Assembly (NCBI GenBank): GCA_030323885.1
Contig: CM059186.1
Coordinates: 148,243,810-148,307,809, forward strand
Direction: 5' to 3'
Length of the DNA stretch: 64,000 nucleotides
Source of the DNA: Branchipolynoe longqiensis
Lineage: Eukaryota > Annelida > Polychaeta > Phyllodocida > Polynoidae
Made by a program: the position numbers and the translations under genes. The notes below the pieces were generated by a model. That model did not search any database and was not told where the DNA came from. It saw only the letters and a program-made list of their open reading frames with translations. This document shows, piece after piece, positions 53,395 to 63,989 of this stretch (position 1 is its first letter; every line of letters starts with the position of its first letter).

Positions 53395-54125
53395 GATGTG
53401 TCTGGGTGTGTATGTGTGTGCATGTGTGTATGTCTGTGTGTGTGTCTATGTGTGTATGTGTGTGTATTTGTGTGTCTGTGTGTGTCTGTGTGTGTCTGTG
53501 TATGTGTGTCTGTGTGTGTCTGTGTGTGTATATATGTATGTGTATACGTGTGTCTATGTGTGTGTATGTGTGTGTATATATGTGTATATGTATGTGTATG
53601 TATGTATGTGTGTGTGTCTGTGTGTGTCTGTGTGTGTCTGTGTGTGTCTGTGTGTGTCTGTGTGTGTATGTGTGTGTCTGGGTGTGTATGTGTATGTATG
53701 TGTGTATGTGTGTGTCTCTGTGTGTATGTGTATGTTTGTATGTATGTGTGTGTCTGTGTGTCTCTGTGTGTATGTGTATGTCTGTGTTGTTTGTGTGTGT
53801 CTGTGTTGTCTGTGTATGTCTGTGTTGTATTGCGTGTATGTGTGTGTCTATGTGTGTCTGTGTGTGTCTGTATTGTATGTGTGTGTATGTGTGTATGTGT
53901 GTATGTGTGTATGTGTGTATGTGTGCATGTGTGTATGTGTGTATGTGTGTGTCTCTGGGTCTGTGTGTCTCTGTGTGTCTTTGTCTGTGTTTATGTGTTT
54001 ATGTGTGTGTATATGTGTTTGTCTGTGTGTGTCTATGTGTGTATGTGTGTATGTATGTGTCTGTGTGTGTCTGTGTGTGTATCTCTATGTGTCTCTGTGT
54101 GTATCGATGTATCTGTGTAAGTCTG
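53395..54125. repeat. (TGTGTATG/TGTGTGTC)n minisatellite
   Basis: About 730 bp of TG with TA, TC and CA interruptions; three overlapping Cys/Val frames are artefacts. Confidence 0.97.
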
Positions 54126-54289
54126 TGCGAGTCAGTGGCTCTGTGCTGTGTGCTGTAGGCGCATGCGCCGCCCCGCCGATATTAACCGTGAGTAGTGGAG
54201 GGAGAGTGCCAAGGTGCTCGGGCGATCCATGTTGACTTGCTGCTCTGTGCTGATGCTATCCTTAACGACGCCTGAGCTGCCAAATACAG

Positions 54290-54475
54290 GCCACATCCCA
54301 CAGGCCCCCAGCCACAGACCCCCAGCCACAGGCCCCCAGCCACAGGCCCCCAGCCACAGGCCCCCAGCCACAGGCCAAATACTACCGATCACAGGCTACA
54401 GGCCACAGGTCAGAGACCACCGGCTACAGGTCACCGGTCACAAACTACAGTCCACCGGCCACCGGCCATGGGAGA
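54290..54475. repeat. 14-bp repeat CAGGCCCCCAGCCA, then CCACCGG degenerate repeat
   Basis: Five near-perfect 14-mers, then looser CAGGTCACCGGTCA-type units. Confidence 0.9.
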
Positions 54476-55014
54476 GGCAACTCATTGGCCATAGCTGCCT
54501 GCATATTGGGCTTCTCAACTCTCCATCCTTTCACTTAATGGTTCCAGGTTCCTCCACGACTACTAATACTATTAGCTCGCACTCACGTCCCCTCCCTGAC
54601 ATGCACTAGCACCCCCACCCCCGGCCCCCACACCCCCACACCATCATATTCTAACAAGAACTAGCCGCCACACAATCTGACCTTAATAGTTGCATAGGGC
54701 TACTTACTACTTACTAGCTCATGTACTCACATTACCAGAACTTCACTCTCCTCACCTCAGCGACAACAAATAACCGCCACAACAAAACCCACAAACAACA
54801 AGAAAACCAACAAAAAGCCACACTAAAACGCACAACAACAACAACAACAAAATATGACCTACAGCGAAATTCACGAGGACGTGTTCTGAATTCTACACTG
54901 ACCGATCTTCCCTTAAAACCTTTAGTTCTCTCACTCAATGAACATCTCCAAAACAAATAAGCTGTTTTGTAGTGCAGGATTAAATACAACTACAGCATTT
55001 AAGACACCTGAATG
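54476..55014. other. Single-copy stretch with AAC repeat
   Basis: (ACA/AAC)n at 54770-54852; nothing else recognised. Confidence 0.45.
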
Positions 55015-55140
55015 ACAGATACCCCCCACTCCAACCCACCTCCACCCATCCCCACGCTCCACCCAACCATCCCCACGCTCCTCCCACTCCACAACCCCCA
55101 CCCACCCACAAACACAAACCCGCACCCACCACAAAAACTC
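55015..55140. repeat. C-rich simple sequence
   Basis: CCACCCA/CCCCACGCTCC text. Confidence 0.8.
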
Positions 55141-56216
55141 ACACCACTATTAGGAGAGTTCAGTCTTTTTAAACAATACACCACACAACCATGTCACCGG
55201 ATAAAACACCAGGCTGACGAGAAGTCAGTTATTCCAGGATGCTTTTTTTTTTGCTCTTACAATTACAACAAAAAGAAGGCCCTGAAGATGCATGGGCCGC
55301 TCCAGGGTCGCTTTCTCCGAGGGACAGACGAGGGTATTGTGTTTCAAGAGACAAGATGTCAGGTTTTTAGTTACTTTCTTAGCAGTTCCCAAATAATGAG
55401 CTATTCATAGGAAATCTCTGTTCTGGTTACGTACGACCCGATAATACTATATATATATACTTATATATCATTTTTCTTTTTTGTAAATATGTTTATTCTG
55501 CTGAATAATTCTTTTGTCAGTGCCGAAGCACTGGTCTTCCAGCCATTTTTCAATTCAGGGTTATTTACACAAAAGGTACATAGAATAAGGTGTACAATAC
55601 CTGTTGAATAGACAATTTGCACCATGTAACACAATGAAATTCTGAAACCCAAAAGTTCCATAACAATATGGTACAGTAGTGTCATATAACCAGATCAATA
55701 TTAGTCAGATCAATGTGAGTATTTACATAGTATTTAGAATGTAAGCAGAAGTTATCTTCTGTATTCAGTTGGTAAACTTGTAGTAAGTTTTAATGTTCAG
55801 TTGCAGTTAGGCAAGCGGTATATAAATGTTGGTTTGTTAGGAAAATTCTAGTGTAACTCTAATGTAGCTAGTTATGTGAGTTCATGAATTATGTTTTTGG
55901 GGTGGGGTTGTTAATAATACACTGGACCATCTGTGACCAGTGAAGCAGTGGGACCAATCCCAGTGCATTTAGGTCTAAAATTTTACATTTTTACCTGGAC
56001 TGTCTCTGTCATCGTATATGGTTGACTGGAGATAACAGAGGAACAGCAACAAATTTTAAAAATTACATAAGGATAGTAATAAACGCACATGTAATAATGT
56101 TGGTAGTGTCCTGCACTCTCTCCCCAACCCCCATCCGGGGTGGGGGTGGGGTACCAGCATGGACCCGCTCCACCTCCTGTTTGGGGCCAATCGTCCACTC
56201 GCTCGGAGAAATTGTT
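55141..56216. other. AT-rich single-copy stretch
   Basis: AATAAA on the minus strand near 55495 precedes an A-rich run (55465-55490), a possible 3' end, but no upstream frame supports it. Confidence 0.35.
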
Positions 56217-56395
56217 ATATATGTGATGTATAAGCATTATGCGAGTATAAAGGCACGGAAGGGATTATATGTTTATTTCCTACCCTATTACTGATGGGAT
56301 GGCTTACTTGATGTATGCCCTCCCCCTCCAACCACGTGACCGGTGGCCTCACCGCCAGCACGCTTCTATATTGGACGCTACACTGTCACTTGCAC
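56217..56395 (+). repeat. Family C dispersed repeat, best copy
   Basis: ATATATGTGATGTATAAGCA, TTATGCGAGTATAAAGGCAC, GATGGCTTACTTGATGTATG, CCACGTGACCGGTGGCC, GGACGCTACACTGTCACTT. Collinear with 38966-39119 plus 39619-39670. Confidence 0.78.
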
Positions 56396-56400
56396 CCGAG

Positions 56401-56405
<5 letters not shown>

Positions 56406-56455
<50 letters not shown>
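56406..56455. repeat. (TA)n, about 25 units
   Basis: Uninterrupted TA repeat. Confidence 0.97.
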
Positions 56456-56457
<2 letters not shown>

Positions 56458-56527
56458 TCTAGTGAGATGCACTGATCTGTCCACATGTGAAATGCGCAAA
56501 TGGGCGTGGATTGGGTGATTGCATCAG

Positions 56528-56605
56528 ACACCCTAGATAATCTAATGGTTAGGATGCTAGGCTCTGTAATGGCAATATTTTGGGTTCGATTTCCACTCTA
56601 GGTGT
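56528..56605 (+). tRNA. Degenerate tRNA-like sequence
   Basis: ACACCCTAG pairs with CTAGGTGT; TAATCTAATGGTTAGGATGC resembles a D arm and TTGGGTTCGATTTCCA a T arm. Same repeat family as 5447-5519. Confidence 0.55.
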
Positions 56606-57194
56606 AATTCCCCCTTAATTTTTAACCCCCCCCCCCTCATTTACGCCCCTAATGTTGCTGCCGTGACCAGAATAATGTACAATAATGTCGACCATCCCTG
56701 TATATGTGTGTAAGTGCACTCCCTGGATATTTGTAATTGTGTGCGGGTTACAATTCCAGGGGGATTGATTGATTATATCATTTTATATTTACATATATTA
56801 GTTGTCTGTACGTTGAATTTAATGACCATGTATGCAAATTGGGAAATTATCAAAAAGCGGATTCACAATTGCTATTCAAGGCTTTAACAACAAGCTGACT
56901 TCCAACTATGTATTGCTACTTTGCATTAGTTGTCTTCAGATATTAACTGGTGGAAGTTGGGGGTGGGTGGAAATCAAGCTAGGGCGCCACCTGTCGGTAA
57001 TAATGTTGAGGACAGGAGGCGCTGAGTACCCTGGATCTCTGTCGAACCCTAAAGCTCAGCGTAGACCGTGAACTGTTACGACTGAGTTTACTGGCCAACT
57101 CCCACAACCCAACCGCAGTTCAATGCGAGTATTCAATTCGGAGTTTTCACCCTGATTTATAAAGCAGCTGCGAATTGCAGGGCAAGTACTTCTT
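56606..57194. other. Single-copy stretch
   Basis: C run at 56626-56636. GGGCGCCACCTGTCGG at 56982 is a weaker CTCF-like motif. Confidence 0.4.
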
Positions 57195-57400
57195 GCTTGC
57201 TCACTGACTCACTCACCGACTCACTGACTCACTCACTAATTAACTCACTGATTGACTCGCTGACTGAGTAACTCACTGAGTAACTCACTAAGTGACTCAC
57301 TCAATGACTCACTCACTGACTCATTCAATGACTCACTCAATGACTCACTCAATGACTCACTTAGTGACTCACTGACCCGCTCACTGACTCACTGACCACC
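57195..57400. repeat. ACTCACTGACTC repeat
   Basis: 4-bp-based CACTGACT and TCAATGACTCAC units. Confidence 0.93.
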
Positions 57401-57790
57401 AGCTGCTAACAGTGCTATTCAAAGAACAACTCAACAGTTAGATTTTCTTCAGAGCTTTTGTCCTTTGCACACGGTCTGCGCTGGGCATGGGTCTGAGCCC
57501 CTCGGCGGAGACTGGGCGGTGAGACTGAGAGAGCAGCTCGCCGAGACAGAGCGGGGACTCGCAGAGATTGGCGGGCTACTGTTTCATACAGAGGGCACCG
57601 GCACCGTTATCGGGTTACGGCGCCGCACCCGGCCAATGTGTGCACGGGGCCCGGGGTCGTGTGGGGGCCGGGCGGGGGTGGGGTGGGGCGGGGGTAGAGG
57701 TGGGAGGGGTGATGAGGGTGAAAGAAGAAGGGGGCCTGTCCTGGTGTGTGTGCGTGTGTATGGGGGTTGAGGGGAGGGGGTAAGGAGGCC
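57401..57790. other. CpG-rich stretch ending in G-rich tract
   Basis: The plus frame at 57465-57770 starts coding-like (LREQLAETERGLAEIGGLL) but runs into G-rich repeat; no family recognised. Confidence 0.3.
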
Positions 57791-57939
57791 GTGTACATCA
57801 CTGGGAGGTCACCAGGGTGCATAGCAAGCAGCATATCGACCAGATTGACACACCCAACAAAAGCTGTCCACCTATCTACAGGCAGATCATTTCAACCTGG
57901 TCCAGAAGTGCAATTTGTGCCGCAGCAGGTTACAACAAT

Positions 57940-58310
57940 TGGGGGGGGGGGGACTGTTGCCACAGCTTGGGAAGACTGTTATCACAGTATGATCATGCTA
58001 TTAGTAATTACTACAGCTTGGGAAAACTGTTATCATAGGTTCGGAAGACTGTTATATACAGCCTGGGCAGATTGATGTTGTGTTAGAGCTTGGGAAGATC
58101 GTTAGACCGACTGTTATAACAGTTTGATCAGACTGTTACAACAGCTTATGCAGACTGTTACGACAGCTTGGGTAGAGCTTGGACAGACTTTGAACTGACT
58201 GTTATAACAGTTTGCCCAGAGCACGACCACAGTTAGCCCAGACTGCTGCCACAGGTTAAACAGTCTGTTGCCACATTATGGACAGACTGTCCGAGTCTAG
58301 GCAGGTTTGC
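57940..58310. repeat. Degenerate 25-40-bp repeat around AGACTGTTATCACAG
   Basis: ACAGCTTGGGAAGACTGTTA-like words recur about ten times with irregular spacing. Confidence 0.7.
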
Positions 58311-58904
58311 ATGCCCGAATAGATCAATGTCTCTACAGTGAATATAACGAAAGGTAACTTAGAAATGACACGAAAATACCAATTAATTAAAACTTCCCTT
58401 TTCTTCTCCATAGATGTAATTTTCAAACCATCCACGAAAACATAGCACTCTCAGCTTACTGACTAGCAATAGTAGCATGCGACATACAACAATATTATTA
58501 TTATTACTATTATTATCATCGACGAACTGTTGATGACATGCGTCAGGCAGGGTCGATGTCGAGGCTACTACAGAATCCTTCCAATCATGACCCGCCGCTG
58601 GTTGCTATGGCGATACCCGGTAGCCATGGATACTATACGCCGGCATCGTGACCTGCGGTTGCTGCTACACCTGCCTGTCTGGCGGCACGGCCGCAGATTG
58701 TTGTCGGCACGATCAGCTCGCCTCAGCTTGAGCCATTGGGCGGTATCGCCGTCAAAAGTAGATAATGACGGACTCCGGAGTGCCGAATTGGGAAGAAAAT
58801 GGCGCTTATTTTGACTGACCTTAATGCACGGCCACTGGGACTACACATTGCTGACATTACCATTATCATTGTCAGAGTGTATAGATAGCAGGGAACACAG
58901 ACGA
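58311..58904. other. Single-copy stretch with paired X-box-like motifs
   Basis: GTTGCTATGGCGATAC and GGTAGCCATGGATAC lie side by side at 58601-58632. No recognisable gene. Confidence 0.35.
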
Positions 58905-60600
58905 GCACTCACTCAAGACACTTATTCACTCAGACTCACCCACACACTCACCCACTCTCACTCACTTAGACATATTCACACATACTCATCTACACACTCA
59001 CTCACCCACTCACTCACTCACTCACTCACACACTAAAGCTGTGTTCACACACGGGCTTTAAGTCGCCTCAACTAGTTCGCCTTGTCTAGTTCGGCTCACA
59101 TTCGCCGTGTGGATGCGACGCTAAGGCGGATTAGGGCTGATTCGCCTCAACTAATTCGCTTCAAGTAAACCATGTCGCGAGGTAGGTCATATGAAGCGAT
59201 CTAACTTAAGTCGGCCCATATTGCCTGTGTGGACGGTAGCGGTTTAGATGAGTCAGATTACGGACGTCACAGTTGAGACCTGAGTTTGTTGACTTTCCGG
59301 TAAATTTGCTGTATGAAACTGCTAGCTGTGCACAGATATTTTTTTCATCATTTATTTTTAGGGTTTCACTGCCCAGCAGAAGTTTTGACCGTTCCAAAAC
59401 AATACGATTCAGTCGAAACAGATCTAGGTCGAACCCACACTCTCTTGTGCCGACATCGACTAACCGAAACTGGGGCTGGTTAGTATGGACTTGCTCATGC
59501 GCAGATATCGATTTCCTGCTAAAAGTACTGCATGTGTGGACACGACACTAGTTCGCCTCATCTAGTTCGCCTTATCTAGTTCGGCCTAAACTTGCAGGTG
59601 TGAACACGGCTTAAGACACTCACTAACACTAACCCAAACACCAATAAGTCAAACACACACGCAGACACATTCTCACTCAATCACTTACACACTCATTCAG
59701 CCACCCACACATTCATCCACACACACACACTCACAACTCAGTCACTAACAGCCATTTATGGGCACACTCACCCACGCATTCGCTCACAAGCTCGTTCATG
59801 CACAAACTCATTAATTCACATATATTATTTCACAGCCACTCACATTCACTTATATTCTCATTCCCACATTCATTCACTCACTGACATATTCATTCACTCA
59901 CACACCCATTCACTCAGTCATTCATTCACTCACACATTCATTCACTCACACATTCATTCACTCACTCACGCATTCACTCAGTCATTTACCCACTCACACA
60001 TTCCTTCACTCACACATTCATTCACTCAGTCATTCACTCACTCACGCATTCATTCAGTCATTCACTCACTCACATATTCATTCACACACTCACATATTTA
60101 CCCACTCACACTCATATATTCCTTCACTCACACATTCATTCACTCAATCATTCACTCACTCACATATTCATTCACACACTCACATATTCACCCACTCACT
60201 CACACATTCATTCACTCACAGATTCATTCACACTCACATATTCACCCACTCACACATTCATTCATTCACTCACTCACCTATTCATTCACACACTCACATA
60301 TTCATTCACACTCACATATTCACACATTCATTCATTGATTCACACATTCATTGATTCACACATTCATTTACTCACACATTCATTCACACGCTCACATATT
60401 CACTCACTCACACACACTCAATCACTAACACATTTACACTCACACTCATTCACCAACTCACACATAGTTAGTTACACACTCACTCACTCACGCACTCACA
60501 CACTCACACACTCTCTCACTCATCCATTCAGACATAGTTAGTTACACACTCACTCACTCACGAATTCAGACACTCAGATACCGACATTGACTACCGTGTA
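58905..60600. repeat. CACTCA/CATTCATTCACTCACA array, split by a MITE
   Basis: About 1.1 kb of CACTCAC, ACACATTC and ATTCATTC units, interrupted by 59037-59611. Text at 59640-59830 is more degenerate. Confidence 0.93.
59037..59611. mobile_element. 575-bp MITE with TAA target duplication inside the array
   Basis: TAA at 59034-59036 and 59612-59614 flank AGCTGTGTTCACAC and the inverse complement of AGCCGTGTTCACAC. Sub-terminal CTAGTTCGCCTTGTCTAGTT is mirrored in both arms. Harbinger-like target. Confidence 0.8.
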
Positions 60601-60873
60601 GCGACCCTTCCGGGACGAATGTATTGGAATCTCCTGAAGTTGTTCATGAAACATTCATGCCCTAGCGAGCATAATGACCGCGGGAAAATATGATTAATGT
60701 TCAAGTACCATGCACGCCGGTAATTAGGGCGAACCCTGGTCGTTGTGGTAACGCTCACCATGGCAACCTGTGGCACCAGAATTGGTAACCAGGAGAGCGT
60801 GATCGGAGAGATGGTGATAGGAGGTAGAGATTGAGAGATGGAGAGATAGGAAGAGGGAGGGAGAGACAGAAAG
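60601..60873. other. Single-copy stretch
   Basis: Nothing recognised. Confidence 0.4.
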
Positions 60874-61189
60874 CAGGGATGAAAGTGGTCTCCGGGGAAA
60901 AAAGCGGAAATGCTGATGTTTAATGAGGTTTAGCATTGTCAGGGAATCGCGGAAAAATACCGGAAGTCAGGTCTCAACTATCCTTGTTGTGATTGCATTA
61001 TCGCCCATATCTAACAGTTTCTTGCTTAGGTTTAATGTTCTAACTACATCTAAGGTCATATAAAGAACGGGATTCGAACCACCCAACTGTTTACATATAC
61101 ATCCCATCTTTTGGAATTTTGTTTAACGTTAATCGGTGGATATAAGAAATCCCGGAAATCCGCGAAACCGCGGAGGTCTTTCATCTCTG
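60874..61189. mobile_element. hAT-like MITE, second copy
   Basis: CAGGGATGAAAGTGGTCTCC to the inverse of CAGAGATGAAAGACCTCCGC. Interior 61030-61075 resembles SINE-A tail text (CTACATCTAAGGTCATATAA). The purine-rich flanks obscure the target duplication. Confidence 0.75.
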
Positions 61190-61680
61190 AGAAAGAAGGG
61201 AGAGAGGAAGAGAGAGGATGAGATAGGAAGGGAGAGAGGAATGGGAGGTGGGTGGGAGAGGGAGTGAGAGAGGGGGCGAGAAGGAAGGAGAGACAGTGAG
61301 AGAGCGAGATGTGTGAGAAAGGGATGAGAGAGGAGAACAAGAGAGGGGGAGAAAGAGGGAGAAAGAGAGAGATAGGAGAGGAAGAGAGAGAGGGTGTGAG
61401 AAAGCGAGTGAGAAAGGGAGTGAGAAAGGGAGTGAGAAAGGGAGTGAGAGAGGGAGTGAGAGGGAGTGAGAGAGGGAGTGAGAGGGGGACATGAGAGAGG
61501 GAGGGAGAACTGGTGTGAGAGAGGGAGGGAGACAGGGGACGAGAAAGGGAGTGTGCTAGGGGGTGCTAGGGAGGGAAAGGAGGAGAGGGGTGTATAGTGG
61601 AAGAGAGAGTAGAGAGGAGAGAGGAGTGAGGAAGAGAGAAGAGAGGAAGAGAGAGGAGAGGATACTGATGGTCAATGCAA
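61190..61680 (+). repeat. GAGA-rich purine tract
   Basis: GAGAGAGGGAGTGAGA-type units, plus-strand purines. Confidence 0.93.
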
Positions 61681-61768
61681 CTGACAGTAAAGAGAGAGAG
61701 AGAATGTGGGAAGGAAGGAGGAACATGGCCTTTGCTAAGCATCAGATATAGGAAAATGGCAAACATAC

Positions 61769-61907
61769 CTGATCTTGTTCTTGAACCACTGCACGGTCGG
61801 CTCCGGGTTGCCCTCGGCGTGGCACTTCAGCGACAATGTCACTCCCTCCAGTACGTGCGATTCGAGCTTTGGGTGGCGGAGATGCACCTCAGCCTCAGAG
61901 GCTATCC
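61769..61907 (-). CDS. Internal exon of an immunoglobulin-superfamily protein (first half of an I-set Ig domain)
   Basis: Read on the minus strand, a pyrimidine-rich acceptor ending in CCATTGCAG is followed by 139 bp of open frame and then a donor AG/GTATGT. The exon starts with 2 bases finishing a split codon (phase 1 intron before) and ends with 2 bases of another (phase 2 intron after); the 45 whole codons contain no stop. The peptide runs from IASEAEVHLRHP through LEGVTLSLKCHAEGNPEPTV to QWFKNKI. This is the classic A'-B-C strand pattern of an I-set Ig domain: hydrophobic B strand, first disulfide Cys (LKC), the G-N-P-x-P turn and the core Trp (QWFKN). The second Cys with its D-x-G-x-Y-x-C motif must lie in the next exon, further left, and was not found. 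The family is typically extracellular and mediates adhesion or receptor contacts. Which member this is (adhesion molecule, receptor kinase, guidance receptor) cannot be told from 46 residues. Codons are GC-rich in third positions, unlike the surrounding DNA. Confidence 0.88.
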
Positions 61908-62249
61908 CTGCAATGGGAGAACATGAGGAACATTACACAGGGTTGGGGCAGTTACCTGTCAGGCAGGCGTTGTCAGGTGGTTGGGGGGTAGCAGGTGTTG
62001 TCAGGGCGAGCTGTGTATTATTATTATTATTTTTATTATTATTGTTATGTTATTATTATTATCATTATTATTATTTTTAGGGCCGCTTGGTAGTGTTGAA
62101 TGTGCATATACTGTGAGATAGCATCATCATAGTATTAGTAGCATGGTCTAAGTTGTGAATAGCTATAGTAGTTACGTGATTCTTTAGCATGATATAACAG
62201 GCTGACATCTTGTAAAATATTTCGAAGATATATATATATAAAACAAAAC
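61908..62249. other. Intron upstream of the Ig exon, with (ATT)n
   Basis: Acceptor and pyrimidine tract at 61908-61935; ACCTGTCAGGCAGGCGTTGTCAGG-type duplication at 61953-62010; (ATT)n at 62012-62079. Confidence 0.6.
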
Positions 62250-62314
62250 AAAAAATATTTTAGAAAGTTGGCAGAAATGGCAGAGACGCAAAACTATCAG
62301 ATTATGCAACCTTA
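62250..62314 (+). mobile_element. Solo end of the TTAA MITE
   Basis: TGGCAGAGACGCAAAACTAT followed by CAGATTATGCAACCTTA matches only the last ~65 bp of the family. Confidence 0.65.
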
Positions 62315-62726
62315 GGTTCCTCTACTGCTGGTTCTATAATAATTAATATCCACAGACTTGAGAGCAAATGAGGCCAACTCCTAGTAGCGGAAGATTAATG
62401 TGAACTGACAGTCACCAACACAGTGGCATTGCTCCTATAAGCCAGCCTCCATGCGTTGGTGATTACGCAGATCCACCAGAGGGCGCTAATGGGATCTGTA
62501 AGGTTGTGATTGGCGCTGATTCGATGACGGTCATGCGCAGGCATATCGCCGTCTGTTTGGCCATGTCAGTGGAGGTCATCAGCGTGAAGCCTGCACCAAA
62601 CTCTCGTCAACCCCGAGACCGCGCCGCGTTATTCACGTTTTAACGGCGTCCCCTTTTGCCAACCACCCCCTCCCCCAAAGTCCCACCTCTATATGTCGCA
62701 AAACAACAGGGAATACAACCTTCATA
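62315..62726. other. Single-copy stretch with CTCF-like site
   Basis: Moderately CpG-rich from 62510; no exon recognised. Confidence 0.4.
62473..62487 (+). promoter_or_regulatory. CTCF-like motif
   Basis: CCACCAGAGGGCGCT matches the bilaterian CTCF core. It lies 566 bp upstream of the Ig exon acceptor, within the presumed intron. Confidence 0.35.
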
Positions 62727-63035
62727 ATAAACCTGCATATTCCGATGAAAGCATCACATTTTCAAAACCAAAACACTAATCTAGATTTGATTCTACATAT
62801 CTAACTTAGAGACCGATGACGTTATTAAGCATTTGTTGTCACATAGAAGGGAATACCAAAGTCAATTTAATATAAGTTGTTACTGCAGAAGCCTATGGTG
62901 TGCTTGCCCAAATTAATTTGGTATATTTGCACTTCAAATATATCAAAAGTTTTCCATTTAAAATAAAAGTTACTTCAAACTAAAGTAAGATAGATTAATA
63001 ACTATAATCTATCTCCGACAATGAGAAACGTTCAA
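62727..63035 (+). mobile_element. TTAA-type MITE, right end missing
   Basis: Starts TAAACCTGCATATTCCGATG and follows the family through TAACTTAGAGACCGATG and the GGTGTGCTTGCCCAAA region to about 63035. Confidence 0.8.
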
Positions 63036-63204
63036 AACCAAACGTGTTACTGTATGTCAAATAAAATGGAGTTACATATTAATATTATTATTAGTAATAT
63101 TATTAATCGACTTGGTACTGAATGTTTGAGCGAATTGACTACTGGTGTTTGGGTTCTACTGACGGGGAAGATTGAGCAGCATGGCCATACGTTGTGGTAC
63201 ATGC

Positions 63205-63395
63205 ATGCATATATTTTAATATATATATATATATATTTATATATATAATATATTTATATATATAGGGTTATAGATTTGTATATGTATATTTATTCATATG
63301 TTAACTTATATATTGATGTATATATCAATATATATGTATGTAAATCTACATATATATTATATATATATATATTATATATATTTATATATGTGTGG
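63205..63395. repeat. (TA)n-rich region
   Basis: TATATA tracts with TTTA and TGTA interruptions. Confidence 0.9.
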
Positions 63396-63692
63396 GAAGA
63401 TTTCTAACCACATAGTTTCCCACCCCACCATTTCCACACTCAAAGTTATTTGTATTCAACCAATTCTTCAATGACAAAAAATCAAAGACCCATAATTGAT
63501 TCATCTGAATTCTCAAAGTAGCCTCTCCCGACCCTCAAAAGAGAACAATTTCAATCCCCGCCTCAGGTACAAATTGATGGTCGATGAGGAACTAAGTGAA
63601 TTTAAATGCATTCGTCAAGTTGCTATCCACCTACTCAAACACACATATATATTGTACATATTTGTGTGTATATATACGCATAATAGATATAT
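63396..63692. other. Single-copy stretch
   Basis: A short plus frame at 63496-63705 has no recognisable content. Confidence 0.4.
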
Positions 63693-63860
63693 GTATGCTG
63701 CCTAATATATTATACGAATACAAATAATGAAGGCGATCCTACCACATGTATATGCTGCCCTTGCTGGAGTAATTACATTTCACTATTATGCCGGACACAC
63801 CGCTACTGGCGCCACCATCGGCCGCCTCCGGCGCTAAACCCACCGATGCTCCGACATCAC
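63693..63860 (+). repeat. Family C dispersed repeat, diverged
   Basis: TGCTGCCTAATATATTATAC, GAATACAAATAATGAAGGCG, ACTGGCGCCACCATCGGCC after a TA-rich tract. Confidence 0.45.
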
Positions 63861-63944
63861 TTCACTCCTTACTATCTTCGATAACGTTGGGTATATGCAC
63901 GATACCCTGGACTTAGCCTTGGATTTACACCAGGAGATACAAAT

Positions 63945-63989
63945 TGCTGGTGTTTGCTGGGTGTTTGCCACACCCAGCAAACACCAGCA
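63945..63989. repeat. Perfect 20-bp hairpin
   Basis: TGCTGGTGTTTGCTGGGTGT (63945-63964), 5-bp loop TTGCC, then its exact inverse complement (63970-63989). The window ends 11 bp later, so the wider context is unknown. Confidence 0.9.

Noticed and set aside
53370..54235. Three overlapping plus frames of 248-279 codons made of Cys and Val
   Set aside because: Produced by the (TGTGTATG)n repeat, open in all three frames; not a cysteine-rich protein.
55461..55685. 3' UTR with polyadenylation signal on the minus strand
   Set aside because: AATAAA in AT-rich DNA is common and no upstream coding exon was found.
57465..57770. Coding-like start of a plus frame in CpG-rich DNA
   Set aside because: Runs directly into G-rich repeat, and no splice donor or family match was seen.
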